From Gemmatimonadales bacterium (GTDB lineage Bacteria > Gemmatimonadota > Gemmatimonadetes > Gemmatimonadales > GWC2-71-9), in contig JAICLE010000005.1 in NCBI GenBank assembly GCA_025927545.1, positions 1 through 64,000 of the forward strand: a stretch of 64,000 bases of DNA. The letters run 5' to 3'. Shown here in pieces: positions 9,760 to 18,514 of the stretch. A program made the translations under genes and the position numbers. Positions within the stretch are counted from its first letter, which is position 1, and each line of letters starts with the position of its first letter. The notes under the pieces were generated by a model. That model was given only the letters and a program-made list of their open reading frames with translations. It searched no databases and was not told the DNA's origin.

Positions 9760-12141
9760 ATGCAGCGTCTTCTTTTCCTCCGCGCCGCCGTGGCCCTCTT
9801 CCTGGGGGCTCCGGCGGCGCTTTCCGCGCAGGACGTCCAGCCGCCGCTGATCGACAGCATCGCGGTCCAGGGCAGCGGGCGGCTCACCGCGTCCCAGATC
9901 GTCGGTACCTCCGGCCTGGTGGCTAAACAGCCGGTCAACTATCGCGACATTCAGCGCGCCATCACGGCCCTTTTCCGGACCGGGCAGTTCGACGACGTGC
10001 TCGTCGAGCAGCAGCCACACGGCGGCGGGCTCCTGCTCACCATCAAGGTGAAGGAGCGGCCGCTGCTCGAGAAGTGGGCTGTGCGCGGCGTCACCAAGCT
10101 TTCCGAGGGCGAGGTCAAGGGCAGGGTGAAGCTCGTCAACGGCCGGCCGCTCGACCGGAACGCCGTCGAGCAGTCCCGCGCCGCGATCGATTCGCTCTAC
10201 ACCCACAACGGCTACTACTCCGCCCAGGTGAAGACGCTCGAGCTGCCGCAGGGCCCGGGACGGGAGCGGATCGTTTTCGACGTGGACGAGGGTCAGCGGG
10301 TCGCGATCAGCCAGGTCGTCATCGAGGGCAACAAGCGCTTCTCGGACAAGCAGGTCGTCAAACACATGGACACCAGGCCCGAAGGGTTCTGGTGGTTCCA
10401 GAAGGGCGAGTACGACGAGCGCAAGGTGGACCAGGACGTCCGCGAGCGCCTGCCGGGCTGGTACGCCGATCAGGGCTACGTGGACTTCCAGGTGACGCAC
10501 GATTCGCTGGTGGCCGACTCGAGCGGTGGCAAGGCGAGCCTCCGGCTCCAGGTGGAGGAGGGGCAGCAGTACCAGGTCGGCATCTTCACGGTCGACGGCA
10601 ACCGGCGCTTCTCCAGCGAGGAGCTGCAGACCCTCTACCCGTTCGGGCCGACCGGCCCCACCGGCGCGCCGCAGGGCGGGCCGCGGCCGTTCAGCCGGGC
10701 CGATTGGGAGGCCGCCACGTCCAAGCTGCAGGACCTCTACGCCAACAACGGCTACATCTACGCCCAGGTCGAGCCCGGCGAAACCCGGCGCACGGGGCGG
10801 GACGGCAAGCCGGTCGTGGACCTGCGCTGGACCATCCGCGAGGGCTCGCCGGCCACGATCAACAAGATCGAGATCGTCGGCAACGACGTGACCCACGAGC
10901 GGGTCATCCGCGAGGCGATCGTCATGCTCCCCGGCGACCTGTTCAGCCGTGAGCGGCTGATCCGCTCGTACCAGAACGTCGCCAACCTCGGCTTCTTTCA
11001 GCAGCCGCTGCCGAGTCCTGACGTGAAGCCCGCGGCCAACGGCGTGGACGTGGACGTGACGTTCCGGGTCGAGGAGCGGCGTACCGGAAACGTGAACTTC
11101 GGCGCCTCGCTCGGGCAGGGCACCGGCGTCGGCGGGTTCCTGGGACTGGAGGAGCCCAACCTCTTCGGCAAGGGCAAGCGCGGCAAGCTGCAGTGGCAGT
11201 TCGGCAAGAACATCAACGACTTCACGCTGAGCTACACCGATCCCGCCATTCGGGAGAGCCGGATCTCCGGCACCGTGTCGCTGTTCGACTCGCGCGCACG
11301 GTACACCATCGGCGACCTCGGGCGCCGCAAGCAGACGGGCGGGAGCCTCCAGCTCGGCTTCCCCTTCCTCGGGTCACGCTATACCCGGTTCTTCACCTCC
11401 TACTCGTACCAGCGGGTGCGCTACACGGAGGGGTCGGCCGATCTGCGCGCCCGGTTCAGTTGCAGCGCCTGCAGCCGCTCGTCGCTCGGAACCAGCATCC
11501 TGCGGGACACCCGCGTCGGGCTGCCGTTCGCGGTGGGCGGCTCGCTCACCAACGTGAGCGGTGAGCTCAACGGCGGCTTCCTCGGCGGCACGGGAAACTA
11601 CCGCAAGGTGGACCTCGAAGGCCGGTGGTACGCCCCGCTGGGCACGATGGGGGGCGGAGGGCAGCTCGGCGCCGGGGTACAGTTCGTGCTAGGGCTCACG
11701 GCCAAGTCGGGATTCATCTTCGGAGACGCGGGACCGTTCTTCACCGAGCTTTACTCGCTCGGGGGCGTGCAGTACGGCATCCCGCTCCGCGGCTACGACG
11801 AGTTCTCGATCACGCCCAACGGCTTCGACCCCTCGGCCAGCGGCAACCAGGCCAGCCCGGACGCGTTCGGGAAGTCATACGCGGCGTTCACGGTCGAGGG
11901 CGGCGCGCGCATCAGCCAGTCGCTCTACGTGAGCGCGTTCTTCGACGCGGGCAACGTTTACCGCAGCGCACGCCAGTGGGATCCGACCCGGCTCTTTCGG
12001 GGCGCGGGCGTGGGGGCGGCGGTCATCTCGCCACTGGGACCGATCGGCGTGGATCTGGGCTACGGCTTCGACAAGGTGAACGGGCAGGGTCTCCCCGCGC
12101 CCGGGTGGCAGCTCCACTTCAAGCTGGGCAATTTCTTCTAG
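9760..12141 (+). CDS. bamA: Outer membrane protein assembly factor BamA (Omp85)
   Basis: About 793 residues. A signal peptide (MQRLLFLRAAVALF...LSAQ) is followed by a run of POTRA domains to about residue 430 and a C-terminal beta-barrel ending in the outer-membrane signature GNFF. BamA folds and inserts barrel proteins into the outer membrane. ATG 9760 was preferred over the GTG at 9754 used by the ORF track; neither has a convincing ribosome site. A CSAC pair sits in the barrel (residues 568 and 571), which is unusual for this family. The next gene encodes a Skp-like chaperone and then lpxD, the common bamA-skp-lpxD order. Confidence 0.93.
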   Translation: MQRLLFLRAAVALFLGAPAALSAQDVQPPLIDSIAVQGSGRLTASQIVGTSGLVAKQPVNYRDIQRAITALFRTGQFDDVLVEQQPHGGGLLLTIKVKERPLLEKWAVRGVTKLSEGEVKGRVKLVNGRPLDRNAVEQSRAAIDSLYTHNGYYSAQVKTLELPQGPGRERIVFDVDEGQRVAISQVVIEGNKRFSDKQVVKHMDTRPEGFWWFQKGEYDERKVDQDVRERLPGWYADQGYVDFQVTHDSLVADSSGGKASLRLQVEEGQQYQVGIFTVDGNRRFSSEELQTLYPFGPTGPTGAPQGGPRPFSRADWEAATSKLQDLYANNGYIYAQVEPGETRRTGRDGKPVVDLRWTIREGSPATINKIEIVGNDVTHERVIREAIVMLPGDLFSRERLIRSYQNVANLGFFQQPLPSPDVKPAANGVDVDVTFRVEERRTGNVNFGASLGQGTGVGGFLGLEEPNLFGKGKRGKLQWQFGKNINDFTLSYTDPAIRESRISGTVSLFDSRARYTIGDLGRRKQTGGSLQLGFPFLGSRYTRFFTSYSYQRVRYTEGSADLRARFSCSACSRSSLGTSILRDTRVGLPFAVGGSLTNVSGELNGGFLGGTGNYRKVDLEGRWYAPLGTMGGGGQLGAGVQFVLGLTAKSGFIFGDAGPFFTELYSLGGVQYGIPLRGYDEFSITPNGFDPSASGNQASPDAFGKSYAAFTVEGGARISQSLYVSAFFDAGNVYRSARQWDPTRLFRGAGVGAAVISPLGPIGVDLGYGFDKVNGQGLPAPGWQLHFKLGNFF

Positions 12142-12174
12142 CACTTCGACCGCACCTTTCATCGGGAGCAACGC

Positions 12175-12711
12175 ATGAAGCTGTCCGTCGCGACAACCTG
12201 GGCCGTCCTGCTCACTCTCGTCTGTGCCGCCGCACCGCTCGCGGCACAGCAGGGGGGCGGGACCAAGATCGCCTACGTCAACACCCAGGCGATCCTCAAG
12301 GCGACGCCGGGCTATGCGCAGGCCGAGTCCACCTTCACGAAGGAGCTCGCGAGCTACCGGGGAGAAGTTCAGAAGCTGCAGGCCAGCCTGGACTCCGCGG
12401 CCTCCGACTTCGAACAGCAGTCGGTCATGCTCAGCCCGACGCAGCGGGCGGCCAAGCGGAAGGACCTCCAGGGCCAGCAGCAGAAGCTGGAACAGCGCAC
12501 GCAGGAGCTGCAGCAGCGCGCGACGGGCCGCGAGCGGGAGCTGCTCGACCCGATCCAGTCCAAGGTCAACAGCGTGATCGAAGGGATGCGCGCCTCGGGC
12601 AACTACGCGATGATTTTCGACGTGAGTGCGCCCAACAGCGGGGTCGTTACGGCGGACAAGTCGCTGGACCTCACCCAGAAGGTCATCCAGCAGCTCAAGT
12701 CCGGCAGCTAG
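12175..12711 (+). CDS. OmpH/Skp-family periplasmic chaperone
   Basis: A 178-residue protein with a signal peptide (MKLSVATTWAVLL...PLAAQQ) and the Skp N-terminal strand KIAYVNTQAIL. A long charged and Gln-rich helical region (about 60-130) would form the coiled-coil arms. A C-terminal segment returns to the body. Skp holds unfolded outer-membrane proteins in the periplasm for BamA. The position between bamA and lpxD is the classic one. A ribosome site (GGGAGCAACGC) precedes ATG 12175. Confidence 0.9.
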   Translation: MKLSVATTWAVLLTLVCAAAPLAAQQGGGTKIAYVNTQAILKATPGYAQAESTFTKELASYRGEVQKLQASLDSAASDFEQQSVMLSPTQRAAKRKDLQGQQQKLEQRTQELQQRATGRERELLDPIQSKVNSVIEGMRASGNYAMIFDVSAPNSGVVTADKSLDLTQKVIQQLKSGS

Positions 12712-12715
12712 CCAC

Positions 12716-13750
12716 GTGGCCGCGGCAGGTCTCACCGCGCAGGCGGTCGCCGATCTCGTCGGTGGCCGCCTGCTTGGCGATGGGACCGTGACGGTCAGCG
12801 CCGTGCGCCCGCTGGACCGGGCGGGCCCCGAGGCGCTCTCGCTGGCCGTCTCGGCCCGCTACGCGGAGGCGCTCCGGAGCTCCCGGGCCGGCGCCGTGCT
12901 GGTGCCGGAGGCGCTGGCCGCAACGCCCGAGGGCCGGCGCGCGCGCATCGTGGTCCCGGACCCGTACGCGGCGCTGGTGCGCGTGATGGCCGCACTCTTT
13001 CCTCCGGCCGCCCTCCAAGCCGGCGTGGATCGAGCCGCGCGCCTCGGCCCCGGCTGCGTGCTCGGCGCCGACGTCAGCATCGGGCCGTTCGTGGTCCTGG
13101 GTCGGGGAGTCCACCTGGGCGCGCGGTCGCGGCTGGCGGAAGGCGTGTCGCTCGGCGACGGGGTGACCATCGGCGAGGACACCGTGATCGGCCCCCGTGC
13201 CGTCTGCTATGCCGAGACCAGGATCGGCAGCCGGGTGGTGATCAAGGCCGGGGCGGTCATCGGCGGCCCGGGTTTCGGGTACCGGCGGGGCCCTGCGGGG
13301 CATGACCGGATTCCCCACGTGGGCGGCTGCATCGTGGCCGACGAGGTGGAGATCGGCTCCAACTCCTGCGTCGACCGCGGGAGCGTGGACGACACCGTCA
13401 TCGGGCGCGGCACCAAGCTCGACAACCTCGTGCACGTGGGGCACAACGTCCGGATCGGCGAGCGCTGCCTTCTGATGGCCGGCGTCGGGGTCGCGGGGAG
13501 CACCCACATCGGGAACGACGTCATTCTGGCGGGGCACGTGGGCGTGACGGACCACCTCCTGATCGGCGATGGAGCGCGAATCGCGGCCAAGAGCGCGGTA
13601 TTCGGCGACATCCCGGCGGGCGCCTCGTTCAGCGGCCACCCCGCACGGCCGCACCGTCAATTCCTCCGGGCACAGGCGGCACTTCATCGGCTGGCGCCGA
13701 TCATCGCGGACGTGGAGCGGGTCGTGGGGAGGGGGCGCCCCGATGCCTAG
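12716..13750 (+). CDS. lpxD: UDP-3-O-acylglucosamine N-acyltransferase LpxD
   Basis: A 344-residue enzyme for the third step of lipid A synthesis: it adds the N-linked acyl chain to UDP-3-O-acyl-glucosamine. The start is GTG 12716, just after the skp stop; the ORF-track start at 12626 lies inside skp. The N-terminal uridine-binding domain (about 1-100) is followed by a left-handed beta-helix of hexapeptide repeats. The catalytic His is in VHVGHNVRIGE. The substrate motif KAGAVIGGPGFGYRRG is present. It overlaps the start of lpxC-fabZ by eight bases. Confidence 0.93.
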   Translation: MAAAGLTAQAVADLVGGRLLGDGTVTVSAVRPLDRAGPEALSLAVSARYAEALRSSRAGAVLVPEALAATPEGRRARIVVPDPYAALVRVMAALFPPAALQAGVDRAARLGPGCVLGADVSIGPFVVLGRGVHLGARSRLAEGVSLGDGVTIGEDTVIGPRAVCYAETRIGSRVVIKAGAVIGGPGFGYRRGPAGHDRIPHVGGCIVADEVEIGSNSCVDRGSVDDTVIGRGTKLDNLVHVGHNVRIGERCLLMAGVGVAGSTHIGNDVILAGHVGVTDHLLIGDGARIAAKSAVFGDIPAGASFSGHPARPHRQFLRAQAALHRLAPIIADVERVVGRGRPDA

Positions 13751-15017
13751 ACGGACGCTCGCGGGGGTCGCCGTGGTGCGCGGCACGGGTCTGCATACCG
13801 GACGTGAGGCCAGCGTCCGCTGCCTCGCGGCGCCGGCGGGTCAGGGGATCGTCTTCCAGCGGATGGATCTGCCGGGCGCCCCGCGCATCCCGGCACGCAT
13901 CACCGAGGTGCAGAGCACCGACCGGCGGACCGCGCTGGGCGAGGGTGCCGCAACGGTGCAGACGGTCGAGCACCTGCTGGCGGCTGCCGCCGCACTCGGC
14001 CTCGACGATCTCACCGTCGAACTCGACGGCCCCGAGCCGCCGATCGGCGACGGGTCGTTCGCGCCATTCCTGGCGGCGCTCAGTGAGGCGGGCACCCGGG
14101 AGATCCCTGGCGAGCCGGTCGTCTACCGCGTCACGGCGCCGTTCCAGCTCGTGGAAGGGGACGCCAGCTATGTGGTGGCGCCGGCCCGATCGCTCCGGCT
14201 CACCACCACGATCGAATGGTCGCACCCGCTGATCGGCCGGCAGAGCGGCGCGTACGAGATCACCCCGGCCGAATTCTCGCGCGAGCTGGCGGGCGCCCGT
14301 ACGTTCGGGTTCCTGCACGAGGCGGAGGCGCTCCGCGCGCGCGGCCTGGCCCTGGGCGCGGGGCTGGACTCCACCCTGGTGCTCTCCGACGAGGGACTCG
14401 TGGGCGACGCCACCCTCCGCTGGCCGGACGAGTTCGTTCGCCACAAGTCGGCCGACATTCTGGGAGACCTGGCGCTGGTCGGGGGCCGGATCGAAGCGCA
14501 CGTGATCGCAACCAAGCCAAGCCATCAGGGCAACATCGCGCTGGCCCGCTGGCTCACCCGGACGGCGCAGCGCGACGGAGGCGTGGCGATGGACATCGGC
14601 CGGATCCTCGACGTGATCCCGCACCGGTACCCGTTCCTGCTGGTGGACCGCATCCTCGAGGTGGAGGGGACGAAACGGATCGTCGGGATCAAGAACGTCA
14701 CCATCAACGAGCCGTTTTTCCAAGGCCACTTTCCCGGCCACCCCATCATGCCCGGCGTGCTCATCATCGAGGCCATGGCCCAGGTCGGCGGGATGCTGCT
14801 GCTCGGCACGATCGAGGACCCCGACCAGAAGGTGGTGTACTTCATGTCGCTCGACAATGTGAAGTTCCGCCGGCCGGTGCTCCCGGGCGATCAGCTTCGC
14901 TGCGAGCTGGAGATGCTGCAGAACCGCGGGCGCACCTGCCGGATGAAGGGGGTGGCCTACGTGGACGGCAACGTCGTGGCCGAGGCCGAGATGATGGCGC
15001 GGGTGGTGGACCGGTGA
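13743..15017 (+). CDS. lpxC-fabZ: Bifunctional UDP-3-O-acyl-N-acetylglucosamine deacetylase / beta-hydroxyacyl-ACP dehydratase
   Basis: A 424-residue fusion starting at ATG 13743. Residues about 1-278 are LpxC, the committed lipid A deacetylase. The zinc ligands are visible as the His of VEHLLAA and the His and Asp of HKSADILGD, and the active-site His is in KPSHQGN. Residues about 280-424 are FabZ with [17 protein letters not shown] and catalytic Glu in LIIEAMAQ. FabZ uses the same hydroxyacyl-ACP pool as LpxA/LpxD, so the fusion may balance membrane lipid and lipid A synthesis. Such fusions are known in Bacteroidetes and relatives. The stop overlaps lpxA (GTGA). Confidence 0.95.
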   Translation: MPRRTLAGVAVVRGTGLHTGREASVRCLAAPAGQGIVFQRMDLPGAPRIPARITEVQSTDRRTALGEGAATVQTVEHLLAAAAALGLDDLTVELDGPEPPIGDGSFAPFLAALSEAGTREIPGEPVVYRVTAPFQLVEGDASYVVAPARSLRLTTTIEWSHPLIGRQSGAYEITPAEFSRELAGARTFGFLHEAEALRARGLALGAGLDSTLVLSDEGLVGDATLRWPDEFVRHKSADILGDLALVGGRIEAHVIATKPSHQGNIALARWLTRTAQRDGGVAMDIGRILDVIPHRYPFLLVDRILEVEGTKRIVGIKNVTINEPFFQGHFPGHPIMPGVLIIEAMAQVGGMLLLGTIEDPDQKVVYFMSLDNVKFRRPVLPGDQLRCELEMLQNRGRTCRMKGVAYVDGNVVAEAEMMARVVDR

Positions 15018-15790
15018 CCACCGCGGTCCACCCGACCGCGCTCGTCGACCCGTCGGCGCGAATCGGGGCCGGCGTGGAGATCGGCCCCTGGGCCATGGTC
15101 GGGCCCGCGGTCACGGTGGGTGACCGCTGCCGGCTGGGCCCGCGCTCGCGGCTGGTACGCAACGTGGTGCTGGCCGAGGATGTGACCGTCGGCGACGGAT
15201 CGATTCTTGGCGGCGACCCCCAGGACCTCAAGTTCAAGGGGGAGGAGACCTGGGTGGAGATCGGAGCGGGCACCATCATCAGGGAATACTCCACCATCAA
15301 CCGCGCCACCTCGCAGAGTTACCGCACGGTGGTCGGCCAGCGCTGTTTCATCATGTCGTACGTGCACCTGGCGCACGATTGCCATGTGGGCGACGAGGTG
15401 ACGATCGCCAACGGCACCCAGTGCGCCGGGCACGTCACCATCCACGACCGGGCCGTCTTGAGCGGACTCAACGCGGTGCACCAGTTCGTCACCATCGGGA
15501 CCCATGCGTTCGTGGGCGGGGGATCGAGGGTGAACCAGGACATTCCGCCGTACGTCAAGGCAGTGGGGAACCCGATGGAGCTCTACGGCCTCAACTCGAT
15601 CGGCCTCCAGCGGGCCGGCTTCTCGGGCGACACGATCGCGGCGCTCAAGCGCGCCTACCGGCTGTTCTTCAATTCGGAGCTCAACCTGTCGCAGGCGCTG
15701 GAACGCGCCCGGACAGATCTTCCGGGGTCGCCCGAGGTGGAGCGCTTCCTCGCATTCGTGGAATCGTCCGAGCGCGGAGTGCCCGCGTGA
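15014..15790 (+). CDS. lpxA: UDP-N-acetylglucosamine acyltransferase LpxA
   Basis: A 258-residue enzyme for the first step of lipid A synthesis. It starts at GTG 15014, overlapping lpxC-fabZ by four bases; the longer ORF-track frame from 14216 is a read-through. Hexapeptide repeats form the beta-helix. Catalytic His is in YVHLAHDC (E. coli His125), and the HQF triad is in NAVHQFVTIG. Counting without gaps from that His, the acyl-chain ruler residue (E. coli Gly173) is Gly, in FVGGGS. This suggests a long chain near C14 rather than the C10 chosen by Pseudomonas; that is inference. The C-terminal helical domain is complete. Confidence 0.95.
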   Translation: MTTAVHPTALVDPSARIGAGVEIGPWAMVGPAVTVGDRCRLGPRSRLVRNVVLAEDVTVGDGSILGGDPQDLKFKGEETWVEIGAGTIIREYSTINRATSQSYRTVVGQRCFIMSYVHLAHDCHVGDEVTIANGTQCAGHVTIHDRAVLSGLNAVHQFVTIGTHAFVGGGSRVNQDIPPYVKAVGNPMELYGLNSIGLQRAGFSGDTIAALKRAYRLFFNSELNLSQALERARTDLPGSPEVERFLAFVESSERGVPA

Positions 15791-16767
15791 GCGCCCGGCT
15801 GCCCATTGGCGTGATCGGCGTCGGCGCGCTCGGCCGGCATCATGCGCGCCACCTGGCCGGACTCGCCGACGCCCGGCTCGCCGGCATCTACGATACCGAC
15901 GCCGGGCGCGCCCAGCAGGTGGCCCGCGAGCTCGGCACGACCGCCTGCGCCAGCCTGGACGAGCTGCTCGGCGCGGTCGAGGCGGTGACCGTCGCGGTCC
16001 CCACCCCGGCGCACGCGGAGGTCGGACTCGCCGCGCTCGCGGCGGGGGTCCCGGTACTGATGGAGAAGCCGCTCGCCGCCACGGTGGCCGAGGCGGACGC
16101 GCTCATCGCGGCCGCAGACCGGGGCGGGCTGCAGCTCCAGGTGGGGCACATCGAACGATACAATCGCGCCATCCGCGCCGCCGAACCGTACCTGCGCGGT
16201 CCCCGATACATCGAGAGCCAGCGTCTGGCGCCATTCCAGCCGCGCGGTACCGACGTGGCCGTGGTGCTCGACCTCATGATCCACGACCTGGATCTCGTGC
16301 TCCACCTCACCGGCGGCGCCGAAGCCCTCGAGGTCCGCGCGTCCGGCCTGCCGCTCCTCAGCGCGCACCTCGACCTCGCCAACGCGCGGGTCGAGTTCGC
16401 CAACGGGGCGGTGGCACTGGCCACGGCCAGCCGGGTGTCGCGCGAGCGGGTGCGCCGGCTCAGGCTGTTCCAGCCGAACGGCTACTTCTCGCTGGACCTC
16501 GCGAGCGGCGCCGGGGAATTCATGCGCGTCCGCGGGGACTGGCAGCCGGGCACGGGGAAGGCGCTGACCGACGTGGTCGAGCGGATCGTGCTGGAGGCGC
16601 CGGAGGCCGATGCGCTCCAGTTGGAGCTCCGGAGCTTCGTCCACGCGGTGCGCGGCCAGCGGGAGCCGGTGGTGAGCGGCGAGGAGGGACGGGCGGCGCT
16701 CGCGCTCGCGCTGCGAGTGGCCGAGGCCGTGCGGACCTCGCCGCTCACCGTCCCCGCGGCTGGATGA
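15787..16767 (+). CDS. Gfo/Idh/MocA-family oxidoreductase in the lpx operon (GnnA-position)
   Basis: A 326-residue NAD(P)-dependent oxidoreductase. It starts at GTG 15787, sharing GTGA with lpxA. The Rossmann motif is GVIGVGALGRHH, the family lysine is in MEKPLA, and GHIERYNRA follows in the catalytic domain. In Acidithiobacillus, gnnA of this superfamily lies between lpxA and lpxB and oxidises UDP-GlcNAc at C3, before GnnB adds an amino group. Here the position is the same but no aminotransferase neighbour exists. It also occupies the spot where LpxI is found in some bacteria, and no LpxH/LpxI/LpxG is visible nearby. Substrate unknown. Confidence 0.85.
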   Translation: MSARLPIGVIGVGALGRHHARHLAGLADARLAGIYDTDAGRAQQVARELGTTACASLDELLGAVEAVTVAVPTPAHAEVGLAALAAGVPVLMEKPLAATVAEADALIAAADRGGLQLQVGHIERYNRAIRAAEPYLRGPRYIESQRLAPFQPRGTDVAVVLDLMIHDLDLVLHLTGGAEALEVRASGLPLLSAHLDLANARVEFANGAVALATASRVSRERVRRLRLFQPNGYFSLDLASGAGEFMRVRGDWQPGTGKALTDVVERIVLEAPEADALQLELRSFVHAVRGQREPVVSGEEGRAALALALRVAEAVRTSPLTVPAAG

Positions 16768-17888
16768 TCGCGCGGCGCGCCCCCCGCATCTTCATCTCCG
16801 CCGGCGAGCCCTCGGGCGATCTTCACGGCGCCGGCGTGGTTCGCGCGCTTCGCGACCGCTACCCCGATTCCGTCATCGAAGCGCTGGGCGGCCCGCTGAT
16901 GGCCGCGGCCGGGGCGACGATCCGCTACCCCATGGAAGGGCTCGCCGCCTTCGGTGTGGTCGAGATCGTCACCAAGCTGGCGGCGCACGTGCGGCTGCTC
17001 CGCGCCCTGCGGGCCGACTTCCGCGCCGGCCGCTACGATCTCGCGATCGTGATCGACTACCCCGGCTTTCACGTGCGGGTGGCCGAGGCGGCGCGGGAGG
17101 CGGGCATCAAGGTCCTTTACTACATTGCGCCGCAGCTCTGGGCGTGGCGTCCCGGCCGGGCGCGCCGGTTCGCGTCGGCGGTGGACCGGCTGGCCGTGGT
17201 GCTGCCGTTCGAGCAGCGCTTCTTCGGAGGGCTGGGACTCCGGAGCGACTACGTGGGACACCCGCTGGTCGATCGCGGGGCGTGGCCCAGCCGCGCGGCG
17301 GCACGGGAGCAGATCGGCATCCGCTCGGAGGCCCGGGTGCTCGGGCTCTTTCCGGGAAGCCGGCACCAGGAGATCCGCCGGCTCTGGCGGCCGTTTCGGG
17401 ACGCGGCGCACCAGCTCCTGAGCGAGGGGCGCTGCGACCGGGTGCTGGTGGCGGGCACGCCCGACGGGGATTATCCGGATCCGGGCCAGCTCGAGCTCCT
17501 CCGCGGCGATCCCATCCCGGTTTTCGCGGCGGCGGACGCTGCGCTCGCCAAGTCGGGCACCACCACGCTCGAGGCCGCGCTCGCGGACGTGCCGATGGTG
17601 GTCGCGTACAAGGTCCATCCGCTGACCTGGCACATGTTCCAGCGGCTCCGGACAGTGCAGTGGGTGAGCCTGGTGAACCTCGTCGCCGAGCGGGAGGTCG
17701 TGCCCGAGATGCTGCAGGACCGCGCGGAGGCGTCCCCGCTGGCCGAGGCGCTCCGCCCGCTGCTCGACCCACGCGACCCGGCCACCGTGGCGCAGCGCGA
17801 AGGACTTGCGCTGGTGCGGGAGCGACTGGGCGAGCCTGGCGCCACGACCCGGGTGGTGGCGCTGGCGGACGAGTTGCTGGGCGAGTGA
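16764..17888 (+). CDS. lpxB: Lipid-A-disaccharide synthase LpxB
   Basis: A 374-residue GT-B glycosyltransferase (family 19). It joins UDP-2,3-diacylglucosamine and lipid X to form the lipid A disaccharide at the inner membrane face. The start ATG 16764 overlaps the previous stop (ATGA). Family motifs are ISAGEPSGDLHGA at residues about 11-23, YYIAPQLWAW, and LFPGSRHQEI. KSGTTTLEAAL lies in the UDP-binding half. Its stop overlaps the DUF374 acyltransferase. Confidence 0.95.
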   Translation: MIARRAPRIFISAGEPSGDLHGAGVVRALRDRYPDSVIEALGGPLMAAAGATIRYPMEGLAAFGVVEIVTKLAAHVRLLRALRADFRAGRYDLAIVIDYPGFHVRVAEAAREAGIKVLYYIAPQLWAWRPGRARRFASAVDRLAVVLPFEQRFFGGLGLRSDYVGHPLVDRGAWPSRAAAREQIGIRSEARVLGLFPGSRHQEIRRLWRPFRDAAHQLLSEGRCDRVLVAGTPDGDYPDPGQLELLRGDPIPVFAAADAALAKSGTTTLEAALADVPMVVAYKVHPLTWHMFQRLRTVQWVSLVNLVAEREVVPEMLQDRAEASPLAEALRPLLDPRDPATVAQREGLALVRERLGEPGATTRVVALADELLGE

Positions 17889-18514
17889 GGCTCCGGGTTC
17901 CGCCGGCCGTGGCGCGGGCGCTGGCGGGGCCGGCCATCCGGGCGCTCGCCACGACCTGGCGAATCACCACGGTGCACGAGGAGCGCTGGCGGCCGTTGTT
18001 CGAGGCCCGGCGACCCCACGTGTTTCTGCTGTGGCACGAGGCGCTGCTGCCGCTCCTGTGGCATCACCGGCGGCAGGCTATCGCCATCGTCGTCAGCGAA
18101 GCGCGCGACGGGCAGTACCTGGCGGACTTCGCCGCCTCGCTGGGGTATCGGGCCGTGCGCGGCTCGAGCACACGGGGCGCGGCGCGGGCTCTCCTCGGCG
18201 CGGTGCGGGAGCTTCGGTCGGGGTACGCCGTCGCCTTCACGCCCGACGGCCCGCTGGGGCCCCGCCGGGCGCTCAAGCCCGGGGTGGTGGCGGCGGCCCA
18301 GCGCGGCGGGGGCATCGTCGTGCCGCTCCACGCCGAGGCGGGCCGGGCGTGGCGGTTAAATTCCTGGGACCGGTTCATGATCCCGAAACCAGGGGCGCGC
18401 GTGCGGGTCGTCTATGGGCGCCCGTTCGAGGTGGCCGCCGGCGACGCGGGGCTCGCCCGGGGAGTGGCGGACGCGGAGGAGCGACTGCGCGAGATCGCGG
18501 GGAGCGACCGATGA
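17885..18514 (+). CDS. DUF374 acyltransferase, LpxJ-like lipid A late acyltransferase candidate
   Basis: A 209-residue protein starting at GTG 17885 (GTGA overlap with lpxB). It carries the lysophospholipid-acyltransferase-type motif LLWHEALLPLL and the DUF374 hallmark FTPDGPLGPRR. In Helicobacter and Campylobacter a DUF374 protein, LpxJ, adds a secondary acyl chain to lipid A and does not need Kdo first. The position between lpxB and lpxK fits such a role. No LpxL or Kdo transferase gene is seen in this window. It could instead act on another lipid; the lpx context makes lipid A the best guess. Confidence 0.75.
   Translation: MRLRVPPAVARALAGPAIRALATTWRITTVHEERWRPLFEARRPHVFLLWHEALLPLLWHHRRQAIAIVVSEARDGQYLADFAASLGYRAVRGSSTRGAARALLGAVRELRSGYAVAFTPDGPLGPRRALKPGVVAAAQRGGGIVVPLHAEAGRAWRLNSWDRFMIPKPGARVRVVYGRPFEVAAGDAGLARGVADAEERLREIAGSDR

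Noticed and set aside
7017-9938. 973-residue minus-strand ORF over clpC
   Set aside because: It is the antisense shadow of clpC, which has full AAA+ motifs on the + strand.
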